The translations under genes were made by a program, and so were the position numbers. A stretch of DNA of 64,000 nucleotides, taken from positions 124,001 through 188,000 of the forward strand of contig NZ_FTOT01000007.1 in the NCBI RefSeq assembly GCF_900156815.1, given 5' to 3'. The stretch's first letter is position 1. Each line of letters begins with the position of its first letter. Positions 16,890 through 24,879 of the stretch are shown one piece after another. Source of the DNA: Gemmobacter megaterium (GTDB lineage Bacteria > Pseudomonadota > Alphaproteobacteria > Rhodobacterales > Rhodobacteraceae). The notes beneath the pieces are model-generated. The model was given only the letters and a program-made list of their open reading frames with translations, had not been told where the DNA came from and made no database searches.

Positions 16890-18514
16890 CATGCCATTTC
16901 CGGATCCCGGTGCACAACCTTGCCACCAAGCAACGTCATCACGGCACGGGTATCGCGGATCGCATCGGGGGCGACAGACAAGATATCCTGGCTCAGAACC
17001 GCCAGATCGGCCAGCTTGCCCGGCTCTACCGATCCGCGACGGTCCTCTACCCCCATGATCCTGGCGTTGTTGATGGTATAAAGCTCCAAGGCTTCGCGCG
17101 CGGTGATGCCTTGGTCGGGGCCAAGACAATCCCCCTGCAAGGTCTTGCGCGTCACCATCCACCACATGCAGATAAACGGATCAATCGGCAGGATCGGCGC
17201 ATCGGTCCCGCCGCCAACCAGCAACCCTTCGTCGATCATGCGGCGTAGCGGCGTGGACCATTCGGCCCGCGGGCGACCCCACCATTTCACCTTGTTCGCG
17301 CCCAGCAGCACGCTTTGATCCTGGGCAGTGACAAGGATACCGCCATCGCGGATCTTGGCGAATACCTCTTCGCGCGGGTTGTGCAGATGCATCACGGTCC
17401 AGCGCAGGTCGCGGATCGGCACCTCTTCGGCGGCAGCAAGGTAACACCGGACAATGGTGTCAATGCAGGCATCGCCGACACCATGGGTCTGAACCTGCAT
17501 TCCCGCGCGGGCAACGACCTTGAGCGCCTCGATGAACTCGGCCTCCCCGCCGGCAGGCAAAAGAGAAAGACCGCGATACTCCGGGTCGTTCTGCTCGCCG
17601 GGTACGATCTGATAGGGATCATAGTGCAGCGCGCCTTCGACACCGCCATCCAGCATGAACTTGACCCCGACGTACCGCAGCAGGTCATCGTCGCGGAACT
17701 CCGTGATCGCAGCGCCGACCTTGGCATCTTCCAGATTGTAGCCACGGAACATCAGATCGGTGCGGACGGTGACATCACCAGAGTCGCGCAAGCTCTCATA
17801 GAGGCCGATCTGATGCTTGTTCAGCCCCGGATCCATCGTCGCCACGATGCCATAGCTGTTCAGCAGCGCCATCGCATCGCGCAGCAAGGCACGTTCCGCA
17901 TCGGGCGCAGGCGGCGGAGGAAGTACCTTCCGCAGCATATAGGCCGCCGATTCCAGCAAAAGCCCCGTCGGCCTGCGCGATCCGATTTCCCGCACGATCA
18001 GCCCGCCGGGCGGATCGACGGTGTCCTCGGAAATACCGGCCATGCCCAACGCCAGCGAATTGCCGCTGCACACATGGCCGCCACGCGGAACAAACACCGG
18101 ATGGTCCGGGGCCGCTGCGTCCAGTTCGTCGCGGGTCGGAAGGCGATTCTCCTTGAGCAGGCTTTCATGCCAGCCCATCCGCGCGATGATCCATTCACCC
18201 TTGGGCGTCACCTTGGCCCGCGCGGCAATGGCGGCCTGCACATCCGCGATGGACCGGCAATCTATCAGCGGTACGCGCGGCGCCTCCATTGCGGTCATGT
18301 AGAGATGCAGATGGCTGTCAAACAGGCCCGGAACCGCCGTCTTGCCAGCCAGATCCACGATCTCTGTTTCGTCCGTGGCGGTTGCCAGTACCTCGGCGCT
18401 GGTGCCGACCTTTTCGAACCGGCCATCGCGGATCGAGACCGCCTCGGCAATGGTGAATGCGGCATCGACCGTAACGATACGGCCATTGTGCAGGATGGTA
18501 TGATGTGCGGTCAC
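16889..18514 (-). CDS. amidohydrolase family 3 protein (YtcJ-like)
   Basis: A 541-residue metal-dependent amidohydrolase. It has the N-terminal beta domain (HNGRIVTVD), the first metal motif GLFDSHLHLY, QTHGVGDACI for a later metal histidine, and GGTDAPILPIDP for the catalytic Asp. The C-terminus GSVEPGKLADLAVL closes the composite domain. GTG 18514 is chosen because AAGGGAGG precedes it at ideal spacing; the frame upstream is not convincing. YtcJ-like enzymes hydrolyse cyclic amides, carbamates or amides, and the substrate is not predictable. It lies downstream of a TauABC-like transporter and may act on the imported compound. Confidence 0.88.
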   Translation of the reverse strand: MTAHHTILHNGRIVTVDAAFTIAEAVSIRDGRFEKVGTSAEVLATATDETEIVDLAGKTAVPGLFDSHLHLYMTAMEAPRVPLIDCRSIADVQAAIAARAKVTPKGEWIIARMGWHESLLKENRLPTRDELDAAAPDHPVFVPRGGHVCSGNSLALGMAGISEDTVDPPGGLIVREIGSRRPTGLLLESAAYMLRKVLPPPPAPDAERALLRDAMALLNSYGIVATMDPGLNKHQIGLYESLRDSGDVTVRTDLMFRGYNLEDAKVGAAITEFRDDDLLRYVGVKFMLDGGVEGALHYDPYQIVPGEQNDPEYRGLSLLPAGGEAEFIEALKVVARAGMQVQTHGVGDACIDTIVRCYLAAAEEVPIRDLRWTVMHLHNPREEVFAKIRDGGILVTAQDQSVLLGANKVKWWGRPRAEWSTPLRRMIDEGLLVGGGTDAPILPIDPFICMWWMVTRKTLQGDCLGPDQGITAREALELYTINNARIMGVEDRRGSVEPGKLADLAVLSQDILSVAPDAIRDTRAVMTLLGGKVVHRDPEMA

Positions 18515-18552
18515 GCGGACCTCCCTTGAGTTGGGCGACAAAGTTTCGCTGC

Positions 18553-18594
18553 CCCGGCCACGCAAGGCGGCCGGGCATCTGGCACACAGGTGCC
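18553..18594 (-). terminator. tandem hairpins after the ABC operon
   Basis: Just after the last permease stop, GGCAC/GTGCC (18581-18594, 4-nt loop) is followed on the minus strand by CCCGGCC/GGCCGGG (18553-18575). No T tract follows, so this may be a partial terminator or an mRNA-stability element ahead of the amidohydrolase gene. Confidence 0.4.
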
Positions 18595-18597
18595 GAT

Positions 18598-19377
18598 TCA
18601 GGCCGCCCGCTGGACGGAATAGCGCCGCGCCAGAGGCCGCAGCACGAAATGGTCCATCACGCCAAAGATCAGCACGATGACCAGACAGCAGGCAAAGACG
18701 AGCGTGGCATCGGCCCGCACCTGCGCCTGCATCAACAGATAGCCAAGCCCCGATGGTGCCCCGAACAGTTCAGAGACCAGCGCGACCTTCCACGCGATGC
18801 CATAGGCGACGCGCAGCCCGGCAATCAGGAACGGCATGGTCAGGGGCAACACCAGCCGCAGGAACAGCCGCCGGCGCGACCGGGTCAGCGACCGCCCCAT
18901 CTCGACCAGTTCAGGATCCAGTTGGCGCAGGCCCTCCAGCACATTGATCAGGCAGAACGGCAGGATGATCATCACCTGAATGAAGATCACCGTTCCATCC
19001 GAGATCCGGAACCAGATCACCGCCAGAATGGCCCAGCCGACCGACGGAAAGCTGTTGAAGAAGGTCAGCAACCGCCGCTCGACCGCCTCTTCCAGGATCG
19101 GAAAGGCCCGTGTCAGCAATCCGATGATCAACGCAAGCACCGTCGCAAGGATCACCGCCAGCCCGACGCGCATGAAGCTGATCGCCGCATGGCGCATCAG
19201 TGCCGGATCGTAAAAGAACTCCAGCATCTTGCCAAAAGCCGCCTGCGGGGTTGGCATGATAAAGGCGGGCATGTCCTTGGAAAACAACCACCAGCCCAGC
19301 AGGACCAGCACGACACCGCCTTCGGTGATGGCGCGCTGGATCAGGCCCTGGGTGCGAGTCAACATCACCTTATTCAC
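18598..19377 (-). CDS. ABC transporter permease (SsuC/TauC-like)
   Basis: A 259-residue inner-membrane subunit of a nitrate/sulfonate/taurine-type importer, with about six helices and the docking loop ELVEMGRSLTRSRRRLFLRLVLPLTMP (key part EMGRSLTRS...LVLPLTMP). GTG 19377 is favoured because GGAGG lies 7 nt upstream; the ATG at 19365 is the alternative but has a cramped ribosome site. The GTG choice overlaps the previous permease gene by 8 bases. Two different permease genes in the operon suggest a heterodimeric channel. Confidence 0.88.
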   Translation of the reverse strand: MNKVMLTRTQGLIQRAITEGGVVLVLLGWWLFSKDMPAFIMPTPQAAFGKMLEFFYDPALMRHAAISFMRVGLAVILATVLALIIGLLTRAFPILEEAVERRLLTFFNSFPSVGWAILAVIWFRISDGTVIFIQVMIILPFCLINVLEGLRQLDPELVEMGRSLTRSRRRLFLRLVLPLTMPFLIAGLRVAYGIAWKVALVSELFGAPSGLGYLLMQAQVRADATLVFACCLVIVLIFGVMDHFVLRPLARRYSVQRAA

Positions 19378-20182
19378 GGGCAAACCTCCGCTTCAGATTG
19401 CGCTGGATCGGGGAAAAGACCAGCACTTCGGACAGGTACACGAACAGGATGATGAAGCAGATCACGGCAAAGATCGTTTCTGTATCAAACTCTTGCCGCG
19501 CCGAGTTCAGCAAGTAGCCTACCCCGGCATTGCCGCCGAACAGTTCAGCCGTCAGGACCACCTTCCACGAGACGCCAAAGGCGGTGCGCAGTGTGGCAAA
19601 CAGATAGGGCACCAGCATGGGCACCGTGATGCGAAAGAAGATCCGCAGCGGATTGCGCGTCAGGCTGCGGCCCAGTTCGCCGATTTCCTGATCCAGTTCG
19701 TCCAGTCCGGTGCGGATGTTGATGATCGCAAAGGGGATCAGGATCAGCGTCACGGCAAAGATGACCGTGAACGAGGTGACGCCGAACCACATCATCGCCA
19801 TGAACAGCCAGCCGATGCCGGAAAACGCGTTCAGAAAGGGTGTCAGCCGGTCGTCGATGAATCCCCTCAGCGGCCAGAGCGTGTTCGACATCAGCGCCAG
19901 CGCAAAGCCGATGACAAACGAAATCCCGATGGCCGAAAGGACATGGACCAACGACCACAGCAGTTGAACCCGCTCGTTCGCATCAAGCACCAGATCCACC
20001 ATGCGTACCGCAACAAGCTGCGGCCCCGGCATCTGATAGGCAGGCACGGACAGCGAATAGACCCACCACGCCGCCAGAAAGGCCAGGGCGATCAGGTTGG
20101 CCACCCAGACCTGCCGACTCCGGGCGCGCTTGCGCGCCCGGTCGGTCTGTGCCCGCACGATATGATCGGCGGTCGTGGTCAC
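19370..20182 (-). CDS. ABC transporter permease (SsuC/TauC-like)
   Basis: A 270-residue inner-membrane subunit and a paralogue of the next permease. After a basic N-terminal tail (RARKRARSRQ) it has about six helices and the docking loop EIGELGRSLTRNPLRIFFRI. The GTG start shares GTGA with the stop of the binding-protein gene. In classical Tau/Ssu systems one permease forms a homodimer; here the pair suggests a heterodimer. Confidence 0.9.
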   Translation of the reverse strand: MTTTADHIVRAQTDRARKRARSRQVWVANLIALAFLAAWWVYSLSVPAYQMPGPQLVAVRMVDLVLDANERVQLLWSLVHVLSAIGISFVIGFALALMSNTLWPLRGFIDDRLTPFLNAFSGIGWLFMAMMWFGVTSFTVIFAVTLILIPFAIINIRTGLDELDQEIGELGRSLTRNPLRIFFRITVPMLVPYLFATLRTAFGVSWKVVLTAELFGGNAGVGYLLNSARQEFDTETIFAVICFIILFVYLSEVLVFSPIQRNLKRRFARE

Positions 20183-21174
20183 TTGCCCGCAACCCCGTCA
20201 AAGACCGCACCGTCCCAGCTTGCCTCCAGCGCAGTGCCATGCGGCACGTCCAGCACGCCCAGCGCCGTTGCCTGCGTCCACAGCATGTCGATGGCATCAA
20301 GGTCGTTCTGACCGATATAGACCGGGATCGTGGTAAAGCTGTTGAACCACAGCGTGAAGAACTCGGGGTCGATGTTCTGTTCCTTGCCGACGGCGGTGAA
20401 CACCTCGTCCTGGTTGGCCAGCGCATAGTCCACGGACTCGCGGAACATGCGCAGGAATTCCTGATAGGAGTCAGGATCCTGGCTCAGCTTGTCACCATAG
20501 CCGACCAGAACCGAGGTCACGAGTTTCAGGCCGAACTTCTCGGTCATGTCCTTGCCAAGCTGGGCAATGGCGCGAAACTCGCCCGTCTTCATCGCCTGAT
20601 AGGCTTGGGCATGGATCAGCACCGAAGCATCGACATTTCCCGAGGCCAAGGCCGCCGCCAGGGCGGATTCCGGCAGCTCGACAAACTCCAGATCTCCGCC
20701 CTTGGCCGCGACGTTCAGGCCATAGGCCTGGTTCAGCGCGATGCGGTTCAGGGTCATGCCTGCGCTGGACAGGGTATAACTGCCCAGCTTCTTGCCCTTG
20801 AGATCCTCTATCGACTGGATCGGGCTGTCCGCCTTGACCCAGACGCTGGACCCCAGGCCTTCTTCATGGGCGCGCTGTGCAATGCCGATGATTTCCAGCG
20901 GCAAGCCGCGCGCATTGGCACGCGGAATGGCCATGGCCGCACCTTCGACCACATCGAAGGTGCGCGCCGCGATGGCCTGTTGCAGCGCAGCGATATCCAG
21001 CGGAGTGACTTCCACCTTGATCTTGTCAGAGGTCACGATGCCCTTCTTGATCGCGTACAGCGCCGCCTCGTGGCTGGGATTTGCAAGATGCGAGAAGGTG
21101 ATCGTCTTTTGCTGGGCAAACGCGGCACTGGCAGAGGCCAGCGCAAGGAATGCGGCTGTGGCAAATCGGAACAT
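20179..21174 (-). CDS. ABC transporter substrate-binding protein (TauA/SsuA/NMT1-like)
   Basis: A 331-residue periplasmic protein with a signal peptide (1-20, cleavage after AFA). The mature chain begins QQKTITFSHLANPSHEAALYA and has the NMT1/TauA pattern, including GKKLGSYTLSSAGMTLN in the ligand cleft region. Related proteins bind sulfonates, nitrate, riboflavin or pyrimidine precursors, and no specific ligand is evident. It is followed by two permeases with overlapping starts and preceded by the ATPase gene. Confidence 0.9.
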   Translation of the reverse strand: MFRFATAAFLALASASAAFAQQKTITFSHLANPSHEAALYAIKKGIVTSDKIKVEVTPLDIAALQQAIAARTFDVVEGAAMAIPRANARGLPLEIIGIAQRAHEEGLGSSVWVKADSPIQSIEDLKGKKLGSYTLSSAGMTLNRIALNQAYGLNVAAKGGDLEFVELPESALAAALASGNVDASVLIHAQAYQAMKTGEFRAIAQLGKDMTEKFGLKLVTSVLVGYGDKLSQDPDSYQEFLRMFRESVDYALANQDEVFTAVGKEQNIDPEFFTLWFNSFTTIPVYIGQNDLDAIDMLWTQATALGVLDVPHGTALEASWDGAVFDGVAGK

Positions 21175-21213
21175 GGTCTCTCCTGTTGGTTTGTTATGGT
21201 TGGGATCGTCGGG

Positions 21214-21960
21214 TCAGATGTCAGAAAACAGCCGCAACAGATCGTCGCGCTTTTCCAGCAGGGCGGGATCACGCAGGATGTCGCGGGGGCGCGGTTCGCG
21301 CACCTCGATGACCGAGGCAACGCGGGCGGGCTTGCCGGAAAACACGACGATGCGGTCGGCCAGATACAATGCCTCGTCCATGTCGTGGGTCACAAAGATG
21401 ACCGTCTTGCCGGATTGCTGCCAAAGCTCGATCATCTGGTCACGCAGCCGGGTCCGGGTGTTGGGGTCCAGCGCGGAAAACGGTTCGTCCATCAGAATGA
21501 TTTCGGGGTCCAGGGCCAGGGCGCGGGCAATGGCAACCCGCTGGCGTTCGCCGCCCGACAGCATCAGCGGCATCTTGTCCATATCCTTGCCCAGACCCAC
21601 GCGTTCCAGTTGCGCCCGCGCCCGCGCCTCGCGTTCGGCCCTGGGCACGGAAGGGTCGCGCATTTCGATTCCGAAGGCTGCATTGTGCAACGCGCTGCGC
21701 CAGGGCAGCAGGCGGGGCTGCTGGAACACATAGGCCAGGCGGTTCGCCGCCTCGGCCGGGGTCTTGCCGCCCACGGTGATCTGGCCATCCTGCACAGGCA
21801 GCAGGTCGCCCATCAGGCGCAGCGCGGTAGACTTGCCACAGCCTGATGGCCCCAACAGGCACAGGAACTCGCCGGGCGCCACATCAAAGGTGATCTCGTC
21901 ATAGATACGCATTCCGCCCAGACGCAGGCCGACTTCGGAAAAGCGGATGATGGGGTCCAT
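21214..21960 (-). CDS. ABC transporter ATP-binding protein (TauB/SsuB-like)
   Basis: A 248-residue cytoplasmic ATPase. Walker A is LLGPSGCGKSTAL (about residue 40), the Q-loop is YVFQQPRLLPW, the signature is [15 protein letters not shown], Walker B is EIILMDEPFSALD, and the switch is VTHDMDEALYLADR. The VFQQPRLLPW form is typical of nitrate/sulfonate/taurine importers. AAGGAG precedes ATG 21960. It is the first gene of the operon, divergent from a LysR regulator. Confidence 0.94.
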   Translation of the reverse strand: MDPIIRFSEVGLRLGGMRIYDEITFDVAPGEFLCLLGPSGCGKSTALRLMGDLLPVQDGQITVGGKTPAEAANRLAYVFQQPRLLPWRSALHNAAFGIEMRDPSVPRAEREARARAQLERVGLGKDMDKMPLMLSGGERQRVAIARALALDPEIILMDEPFSALDPNTRTRLRDQMIELWQQSGKTVIFVTHDMDEALYLADRIVVFSGKPARVASVIEVREPRPRDILRDPALLEKRDDLLRLFSDI

Positions 21961-22330
21961 GCCTTGCTCCTTCGCTGCGCGGTGTGGCGCGGGCTGTGTG
22001 GGTGACAGGCAGCAACGGGCCTCCCCGGAAACGGGGTGCGCGGGTGGCCGTGGCGTGCTGTCGATGTTCTTGATCTTGCGGAAAGCGTAGATCTGCAGCC
22101 GCACATGTAAAGCCGGATTTTCGACAATCAGCCGAGGAGGATCCCCCCGACGGCAAGGCCTCTGCGGCTGTCGCTTGTCTCTGATGGCGTTTGGGCTCTG
22201 GAAAAATGTATTGCAAAACAATGAACAGACATGGCCTCGGGCGGCGTGTGCCGTGTTTTGCTTGGCCACTTGACAGATCGTTCTGAATTCAGGACTTTCA
22301 ATCCTGCATCTGCAACAAGGCGGTATCGCC
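21961..22330. promoter_or_regulatory. divergent regulatory region, ABC operon / LysR
   Basis: A 370-nt gap that should hold both promoters. ATTG-N5-CAAT at 22210-22222 fits a LysR-type T-N11-A box. A TTGACA -35-like hexamer at 22270-22275 and the palindrome CTGAATTCAG (22282-22291) lie 40-60 nt before the LysR start. No coding frame or stable RNA fold was seen in the rest. The long leader before the ATPase gene (about 250 nt beyond the box) is unexplained. Confidence 0.4.
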
Positions 22331-23242
22331 GTGCATGACGACCTTGCCCTGCTGTCCCAGGTGATCGAAGCTGGCGGTTTCAGCCGCGCCAGCACCCGCA
22401 CCGGCATTCCGAAATCCCGACTCAGCCGCCGGATCGAGGAACTGGAGCGTCGGTTGGCCGTGCGACTGATCGACCGGTCCTCCCGTCATTTCACGCCGAC
22501 ACCGATCGGGCTGGACCTTGCCCGCCGGGGTGAGGTGATACGGGCCGAGGGCGAAAACGCGCTGCGGATCATTCAGGAAAGCCTGTCCAAGCCCACCGGC
22601 GCCCTGCGCATCGCCAGCCCGGCCCTGCTGACGGAAACCATGATCGCGGACTTCTGTATCGGGTTCTCCAAGCGCAACCCGCAGGTGGTGATCACGCTGG
22701 ACACCACGGACGGGACCAAGCCGCAGAACATGGATGCCTATGACATAGCCCTGATCGCCTCGCGGCAGGAACTGCCGGATACCGACATGATCGCGCGCAT
22801 CCTGCAACGCACCGAATATGCACTGGTCGCCAGCCCCGACTGGATGGCCGAGGCGCCGGCCTTGCACACCCCCAACGATCTGATCGACCAGCCCTGCATC
22901 GGCTGGCTGGATGAAGAACGCCGATCCGTCTGGGGGTTGGTATCCGACCGGGGCGAGGTGGCAGAGATCGGCGTCCGCACCGCCATGGTGACGAACAACC
23001 TGAAAATTGTCCACAAGGCAGCGGTTGCCGGCCTTGGCATGGCACGGCTTCCGCTGTCGCTGGTGATGGAGGATCTGGCAACCGGACGTCTGCGCCGGGT
23101 ATTGCCCGGATGGCGCCCCCCGACCTTTTCCATCCATGCGATCTATCGGACCCGGCGGTCACTACAACTCGCCGGGCGCATCTTTCTGGACGAGCTTGCA
23201 CAGCACTTGCGCGCCAACCGGCCGCAAGCCAACGATCCCTGA
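22331..23242 (+). CDS. LysR-family transcriptional regulator
   Basis: A 303-residue regulator. The winged helix covers residues 1-60 (LALLSQVIEAGGFSRAS and IPKSRLSRRIEELERRL) and the effector-binding domain covers about 90-295. The N-terminus matches the AaeR/DmlR-like branch, in which many members lack large effector pockets. GTG 22331 gives the usual start two or three residues before the first helix. It is divergent from the TauABC-like operon and is the obvious candidate to control it. Confidence 0.92.
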   Translation: MHDDLALLSQVIEAGGFSRASTRTGIPKSRLSRRIEELERRLAVRLIDRSSRHFTPTPIGLDLARRGEVIRAEGENALRIIQESLSKPTGALRIASPALLTETMIADFCIGFSKRNPQVVITLDTTDGTKPQNMDAYDIALIASRQELPDTDMIARILQRTEYALVASPDWMAEAPALHTPNDLIDQPCIGWLDEERRSVWGLVSDRGEVAEIGVRTAMVTNNLKIVHKAAVAGLGMARLPLSLVMEDLATGRLRRVLPGWRPPTFSIHAIYRTRRSLQLAGRIFLDELAQHLRANRPQANDP

Positions 23243-23248
23243 CCGGCT

Positions 23249-24058
23249 TCAGGCGGTCAGGGTCTCGGTCGATGCAAAGAACATGGCCTGGCTGACGGCG
23301 GAACGTACCTGTTCTTCCGCATAGGGTTTGTTGATGAGGAACGCCGGCTCCGGCCGTTCGCCCGTCAACAGCCGTTCGGGGAACGCTGTGATGAAGATCA
23401 CCGGAAGCTCCTCGAAATGCGCGAGAATATCGTTCACCGCGTCAATGCCCGACGAATTGTCCGCCAGTTGAATATCGGCAAGGATCAGATCCGGCCGATC
23501 CTGAGCGGCCAGCTTGACGGCCTCGGAGCGCGTGCGCGCGATGCCGGTCACGGTATGGCCCATTTCCTCGACGATCGCCGACAGGTCCATGGCGATGATC
23601 GCCTCGTCCTCGATGACCAGAACGCGGCCAAGGACCGAGTTTTCCATCTCGCTCAACGCGCGGTCGATCAATTCGCCCGCCTCGTCGGCGGTGGAACCGA
23701 TGATCTTGCCGATGTCGGCGACGCTGAAACCTTCAAGCGTATGCAGCAACAGGGCTTCGCGCGAATTCGGGGTCAGACGCGCCAGATGCACCTGTGCCGC
23801 TGCCGAAATGCGGCTGTCTGCTTCGGCCACCGGCGTTCCGGAACTGGACCATACCGCGTGAAGCACGGCAAACAGCGCAATACGTGAATCCTTGGCGTCG
23901 GCCACAAGCGACGGATCGGCCAGCACGGTTTCCAGCGTGGAAAGTGCATAGCGGTCCCCGCTGGTCTGATTGCCGGTCAGGGCTCGGGCGTAGCGACGCA
24001 GGTACGGAAGGTGCGTGGCCACCGTTGTGGACACAGGGGAATCTCCGGTCACCGCCAT
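23249..24058 (-). CDS. phyR: PhyR, anti-anti-sigma response regulator of the general stress response
   Basis: A 269-residue protein that controls EcfG by partner switching. Residues about 1-135 are a sigma-like domain (region 2-like LPYLRRYARALTG and region 4-like LTPNSREALLLHTLEGFSVADIGKI in two segments). Residues about 145-265 are a receiver domain with phospho-acceptor D195 (LILADIQLAD), acidic EDE near 150, T in VIFITA and K in INKPY. When phosphorylated it binds NepR. It is divergent from nepR-ecfG and shares a palindromic EcfG promoter with it. TGGAGA lies upstream of ATG 24058. Confidence 0.96.
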   Translation of the reverse strand: MAVTGDSPVSTTVATHLPYLRRYARALTGNQTSGDRYALSTLETVLADPSLVADAKDSRIALFAVLHAVWSSSGTPVAEADSRISAAAQVHLARLTPNSREALLLHTLEGFSVADIGKIIGSTADEAGELIDRALSEMENSVLGRVLVIEDEAIIAMDLSAIVEEMGHTVTGIARTRSEAVKLAAQDRPDLILADIQLADNSSGIDAVNDILAHFEELPVIFITAFPERLLTGERPEPAFLINKPYAEEQVRSAVSQAMFFASTETLTA

Positions 24059-24089
24059 GAAAAAAGTCTCCAGATTGGCTTTTTCTTCT

Positions 24090-24114
24090 GGAACCAAACG
24101 TCCGCGGTGGCGTT
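24090..24114 (+). promoter_or_regulatory. EcfG promoter of nepR-ecfG
   Basis: GGAAC (24090-24094), a 16-nt spacer and CGTT (24111-24114) give an exact EcfG consensus promoter. The predicted start of transcription is near 24121, leaving a leader of about 25 nt before nepR. This is positive autoregulation. It overlaps the phyR promoter on the other strand. Confidence 0.85.
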
Positions 24115-24121
24115 TGGTTCC
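24097..24121 (-). promoter_or_regulatory. EcfG promoter of phyR (overlapping)
   Basis: On the minus strand, GGAAC (24121-24117), a 16-nt spacer and CGTT (24100-24097) again match exactly. Together with the plus-strand promoter this is one inverted repeat: GGAACCAAACG (24090-24100), 10 nt, CGTTTGGTTCC (24111-24121). Confidence 0.82.
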
Positions 24122-24145
24122 CAAGAGAATGACAGGAATATCATC

Positions 24146-24307
24146 ATGAAACCCGCGCAACCCGGAAACGGACCAAAATCACCCGCGATCAAGGCGCAGA
24201 TCGACGAGAATCTGAGGCGTGTCTACCACGAGGCACTTTCGGATGCGGTTCCTGATCGCTTTACCGAACTGCTTGCCCAGTTGAAGGCAAAGGAGACTCA
24301 AAAATGA
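24146..24307 (+). CDS. nepR: NepR anti-sigma factor
   Basis: A 53-residue anti-sigma factor that holds EcfG inactive until phosphorylated PhyR takes it away. The core family pattern is visible: IDENLRRVYHEAL, then VPDRFTELLAQLK. ACAGGAA precedes the ATG. The stop overlaps the ecfG start (ATGA), giving coupled synthesis of inhibitor and sigma factor. At 53 residues it is near the short end for the family. Confidence 0.93.
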   Translation: MKPAQPGNGPKSPAIKAQIDENLRRVYHEALSDAVPDRFTELLAQLKAKETQK

Positions 24308-24879
24308 GTGCCCCCGAGGTGACGGCCGATCCGCGTGACCGCCTGGTCGAGATGGTGCCCAGCCTTCGGGCGTTTGCCCTCAGCCTGTGCCGCAATGGTG
24401 CGCAGGCAGATGATCTTGTTCAGGAAACCATCCTGAAAGCCTGGTCCAACATGGACAAGTTCGATCCCGCAACCAAGCTCGAAGCTTGGCTGTTCACCAT
24501 TCTGCGCAATACGTTCTATTCGTCACTGCGCAAGACCCGGCGCGAGGTGCAGGACACTGACGGCGTGCACGCGGGCGCGCAATTCGACAAACCGGAACAC
24601 GATGGACGGCTGGCCTTCAAGGATTTCGAGCGCGCCTTCGACAAGCTTTCACCGGAACACCGGGAGGTTCTGATCCTTGTCGGCGCCTCGGGCTATAGCT
24701 GCGAAGAAGCCTCTGAAATGATGGGGGTTGCCGTTGGAACCGTGAAAAGCCGGGCAAGCCGGGCCCGCAAGCGGCTGGCGGAACTCATGGGCCTGGCGGA
24801 AGGCGAAGACATGCTGCCCCGCGCAGACGGGGCTACTGCGGCCGTTCTCAGCCGTCCGTCCACAGTCATCGCCGCATGA
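24304..24879 (+). CDS. ecfG: general stress sigma factor EcfG
   Basis: A 191-residue ECF sigma factor of the EcfG group. Region 2 (about 15-85) includes ALSLCRNGAQADDLVQET and AWLFTILRNTFYS; region 4 (about 120-175) includes LSPEHREVLILVGASGYSCEEAS and GTVKSRASRARKRL in pieces. The family recognises GGAAC-N16/17-CGTT, which occurs at several promoters in this window. The gene overlaps nepR upstream and the kinase gene downstream by four bases each. Confidence 0.95.
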   Translation: MSAPEVTADPRDRLVEMVPSLRAFALSLCRNGAQADDLVQETILKAWSNMDKFDPATKLEAWLFTILRNTFYSSLRKTRREVQDTDGVHAGAQFDKPEHDGRLAFKDFERAFDKLSPEHREVLILVGASGYSCEEASEMMGVAVGTVKSRASRARKRLAELMGLAEGEDMLPRADGATAAVLSRPSTVIAA

